Shown here in pieces: positions 28,830 to 30,805 of a stretch of 30,805 nucleotides of DNA. How positions within the stretch are numbered: position 1 is the first letter of the stretch; each line of letters opens with the position of its first letter. The translations under genes and the position numbers were made by a program. Origin of the DNA: Penium margaritaceum (Eukaryota > Streptophyta > Zygnematophyceae > Desmidiales > Peniaceae); contig SZWC01000556.1 in NCBI GenBank assembly GCA_023375785.1, positions 109,358 through 140,162 on the forward strand. The letters run 5' to 3'. Under the pieces are notes generated by a model, which saw nothing but the letters and a program-made list of their open reading frames with translations, did not search any database and was not told where the DNA came from.

Positions 28830-29110
28830 GCGCGGATTGTTAGCGCAGAGACTTTCTGCGCTGGAATTAGGATTCTTCGTGCTAGCAACTAGGGCTCCCT
28901 AGAGCTTCTCGCAAAAAGGAGTTCTTTCTGCCGTGCTAGCAGGACTCTTGGTGCTCGCAGAACTAGATTCTGTGCTAGACTATGGACTTCTTGCGCTGGG
29001 AGAAGGGAGCGCATTCTCGACAAGCTTTGCAAGCGCCGGCAATTCCTCATGCATTGGACCTTCGTTCGAAGGGAACAGCGCTTCAGCCTCCTCGTACTTC
29101 TTCTGCCAGG
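28830..29110 (-). pseudogene. Possible minus-strand coding remnant (unrecognised)
   Basis: From about 29110 leftward one minus-strand frame reads WQKKYEEAEALFPSNEGPMH, followed by EELPALAKLVENALPSP. It then gives serine/threonine-rich repeats of the type SSxSASTKSPASTAE and VASTKNPNSSAESLCANN, interrupted by two TAG stops. Composition looks protein-like rather than random, but no start, family or splice structure is seen. The underlying DNA also shows a degenerate tandem pattern around GTGCTAGCA and TTCTGCGCTGG. Confidence 0.25.
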
Positions 29111-29117
29111 CACACAT

Positions 29118-29430
29118 GCTTTACGTGGCATGGCATGGCGTAGCATGGTGTGGCCACACCGTTCCACATGTGCATGGTGTCACATGAGGTGGTATGGTGT
29201 GGCTTGGTGTGGCATGATGTGGCTTGATGTGGCTTGGTGTGGCTTGGTGTGGCATGATGTGGCTTGGTGTGGCTTGGTGTGGCTTGGCGTGCCATTGGAC
29301 CATGCCGCTTGGTGCGGCATGAGATGGGTTGGTGCAGCATGGCACACCCAGCCATGTCATGCTTCGCTGTGTTGGAAGGTGTCGCATGGTGTGGCATGGT
29401 GTGGCATGATGTGGCATGGTGTGGGTGCGC
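29118..29430. repeat. 10-bp minisatellite (TGGTGTGGCT/A)
   Basis: The core at about 29187-29290 is tandem copies of TGGTGTGGCT, TGGTGTGGCA and TGATGTGGCT with few changes. Degenerate copies extend to both sides. The ATGG/GTGG wording makes long tryptophan-, glycine- or histidine-rich frames that I do not consider genes. Confidence 0.9.
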
Positions 29431-30112
29431 CAGATTACCACAGCATAGCCAGATTACCACACCACAGCTAGATCACCACACCACAGCCAGATTACCACAC
29501 CATAGCCAGATTGCCACACCATAGCCAGATTACCACACCATAGCCAGATTGCCACACCATAGCCAGATTACCACACCATAGCCAGATTACCACACCATGG
29601 CCAGATTACCACACCATAGCCAGATTACCACACCACCATAGCCAGATTACCACACCATAGCCAGATTACCACACCATAGCCAGATTACCACACCATAGCC
29701 AGATTACCACACCATGGCCAGATTACCACACCATAGCCAGATTACCACACCACCATAGCCAGATTACCACACCATAGCCAGATTGCCACACCATAGCCAG
29801 ATTACCACACCATAACCAGATTACCACACCACCATAGCCAGATTGCCACACCATAGCCAGATTACCACACCATAGCCAGATTGCCACACCATAGCCAGAT
29901 TACCACACCATAGCCAGATTACCACACCATAGCCAGATTGCCACACCATAGCCAGATTACCACACCATAACCAGATTACCACACCACCATAGCCAGATTA
30001 CCACACCATAGCCAGATCGCCACACCATAGCCAGATTGCCACACCATAGCCAGATTTCCACACCATAGCCAGATTACCACGCCATAGCCAGATTACCACA
30101 CCATAGCCAGAT
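29431..30112. repeat. 19-bp minisatellite with higher-order structure
   Basis: About 35 tandem copies of CCAGATTACCACACCATAG, with A/G variants (ATTACC or ATTGCC), ATGG or ATAA junction variants, and occasional 22-bp units containing an extra CCA. Variants recur at fixed distances: the CATGG variant at 29596 and 29713 (117 bp = five 19-bp units plus one 22-bp unit) and the CATAACC variant at 29811 and 29966 (155 bp). The array has therefore grown by block duplication. Its minus strand contains TGGTGTGG, the core of the neighbouring 10-bp repeat. Confidence 0.95.
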
Positions 30113-30133
30113 TGCTGCAGATAGAGAGCGGCA

Positions 30134-30172
30134 CTCGGTGATCCTGGAGTCGGAGACTCCAGGATCACCGAG
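30134..30172. repeat. Perfect 18-bp inverted repeat, 3-base loop
   Basis: Arms CTCGGTGATCCTGGAGTC (30134-30151) and GACTCCAGGATCACCGAG (30155-30172) with loop GGA. It lies directly after the 19-bp array. Confidence 0.93.
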
Positions 30173-30540
30173 AGTGGGTTTCCTGTGGAGGTGGGCCACT
30201 TGGAGTCGCCTACCTCCACCGAACATTCTGACGACTGTGCTTCGGGAGTGCCCATTACGGGGTTACTGCTGCACTTTGAGAGTGTCTGTAACCAATTTTG
30301 CGTGGTACTGTTGCTGAATATTCACATTAGTCTACGTTTCAATTTTGCGGGGATTAGGTCAATAGAAACTTCTAGTGTGGGACCTCTTGAAATGTGCGGA
30401 CGGCAGCACCGATGGATGACATATCGGAATGTCTGCCACTGGATGAGGTTGCCCACCGGCTGCATCTGTTAATTATTTCGGTTCCGCATTCGTGAACAGA
30501 AAACCCGGATGAAGATTATAAACAATATGGCGTAATGCTT
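30173..30540. other. Stretch without recognised genes
   Basis: A 95-codon plus frame (30185-30472) shows no motif I recognise. No repeat seen. Confidence 0.4.
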
Positions 30541-30544
30541 AAAC

Positions 30545-30760
30545 CTAACGTGCTCTTTTGTCAGAGTCATCCATGAGCTCTTCAGAGTTATCCATGAGCT
30601 CTTCAGAGTTATCCATGAGCTCTTCAGAGTTGTCCATGAGCTCTTCAGAGTTGTCCATGAGCTCTTCAGAGTTGTCCATGAGCTCAACAGAGTTGTTCAT
30701 GAGCTGCAACCTCACCGGTGGGGGCAGCTGGTGATGAGTGTTCTCAATGAAGCATGCCAT
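30545..30760 (-). CDS. Small protein or exon with seven-residue ELMDNSE repeats
   Basis: The minus-strand frame starts at ATG 30760 (context AAGATGG, favourable) and ends at TAG 30545, 71 codons. After MACFIENTHHQLPPPVRLQL come about seven tandem heptapeptides, ELMDNSE with NNSV and DDSD variants at the ends. The DNA unit is 21 bp, so the repeat keeps frame. Differences between units include GATAAC against GACAAC, which are synonymous. That pattern favours coding, as does the intact frame. The repeat is acidic and could form a helix or coiled coil. No family recognised. It may be one exon of a larger gene beyond the window. Confidence 0.4.
   Translation of the reverse strand: MACFIENTHHQLPPPVRLQLMNNSVELMDNSEELMDNSEELMDNSEELMDNSEELMDNSEELMDDSDKRAR
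30560..30706. repeat. 21-bp tandem repeat
   Basis: About seven copies of TCCATGAGCTCTTCAGAGTTR, where R is mainly A in the left copies and G in the right copies. Each unit contains GAGCTC. Confidence 0.95.
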
Positions 30761-30793
30761 CTTCTTATGTTCTGTTCTCCTTGTTCATACCCT

Positions 30794-30805
30794 CCCCCCC
30801 CCCCC
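30794..30805. other. Poly-C run at window end
   Basis: Twelve C residues end the window. This may be a real homopolymer or a scaffold-end artefact. Confidence 0.6.

Noticed and set aside
29049..29471. Histidine/tryptophan-rich proteins encoded in the 10-bp repeat
   Set aside because: Pure tandem-repeat translations, open on both strands and without conserved ends.
29431..30112. CRISPR-like array
   Set aside because: The 19-bp units are contiguous without unique spacers and lie in a eukaryotic context; it is a minisatellite.
1..30805. tRNA, rRNA or snRNA genes
   Set aside because: None seen by eye; the only tRNA-related sequences are the 12-base primer-binding sites.

Overview
The window is eukaryotic repeat-dominated DNA, most likely from a streptophyte (land plant or charophyte alga). 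Three LTR-element leaders carry a primer-binding site with the sequence TGGTATCAGAGC or a one-base variant, the initiator-Met tRNA complement typical of plant Ty1/copia elements. There is also a Ty3/gypsy integrase with a chromodomain, and no bacterial gene organisation, rRNA or tRNA gene. A charophyte such as Chara is only a guess. The single N at 22163 and the terminal poly-C suggest a draft scaffold.

About the first 24.5 kb is a pile of LTR retrotransposons. (1) 1-989: 3' end of a decayed gypsy chromovirus (integrase tail, chromodomain, polypurine tract, LTR). (2) 1000-1982, minus: a copia gag fragment ('V'). (3) 1983-5604, plus: element 'Y', a non-autonomous LTR element. (4) 5605-9415, minus: 'W', a copia gag-protease-integrase relic with its PBS and 5' LTR. 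(5) 9416-9594 and 24031-24500: a second gypsy copy, split by (6) element 'X' (9595-24030, minus), the same family as Y, which is itself split by (7) 'Z' (15905-23803, plus). Z is a nearly complete copia element with 5-bp target duplication CGCAG, both LTRs, PBS, polypurine tract and one frame encoding gag, protease, integrase, RT and RNase H, broken by 11 stop codons, an RT duplication and a frameshift.

The nest gypsy > X > Z is supported at both levels. Z has matching target duplications. Removing X restores the gypsy tail with the same 49-bp spacing to its LTR as the first gypsy copy. X and Y lack recognisable gag or pol. Instead they carry a related decayed ORF for an alanine-rich, acidic, partly coiled-coil protein with a repeated E-E-W-S-D-A module. 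Their LTRs share blocks with those of Z and W, so they were probably mobilised in trans by Z/W-like copia elements. The leaders of X, Y and Z each hold a cluster of a different 6-bp GC-rich palindrome (GCCGGC, GAGCTC, CCGCGG). X/Y and the Z cluster are the most novel material in the window.

From 24.5 to 30.8 kb the DNA is different: an AT-balanced stretch with several strong short hairpins; a candidate first exon (27657-27747) encoding a signal peptide and ending in a good 5' splice site; a 0.9-kb CAG/GCA-rich block; 10-bp and 19-bp minisatellites of opposite polarity with higher-order structure; and a small minus-strand reading frame (30760-30545) with a 7-residue in-frame repeat.
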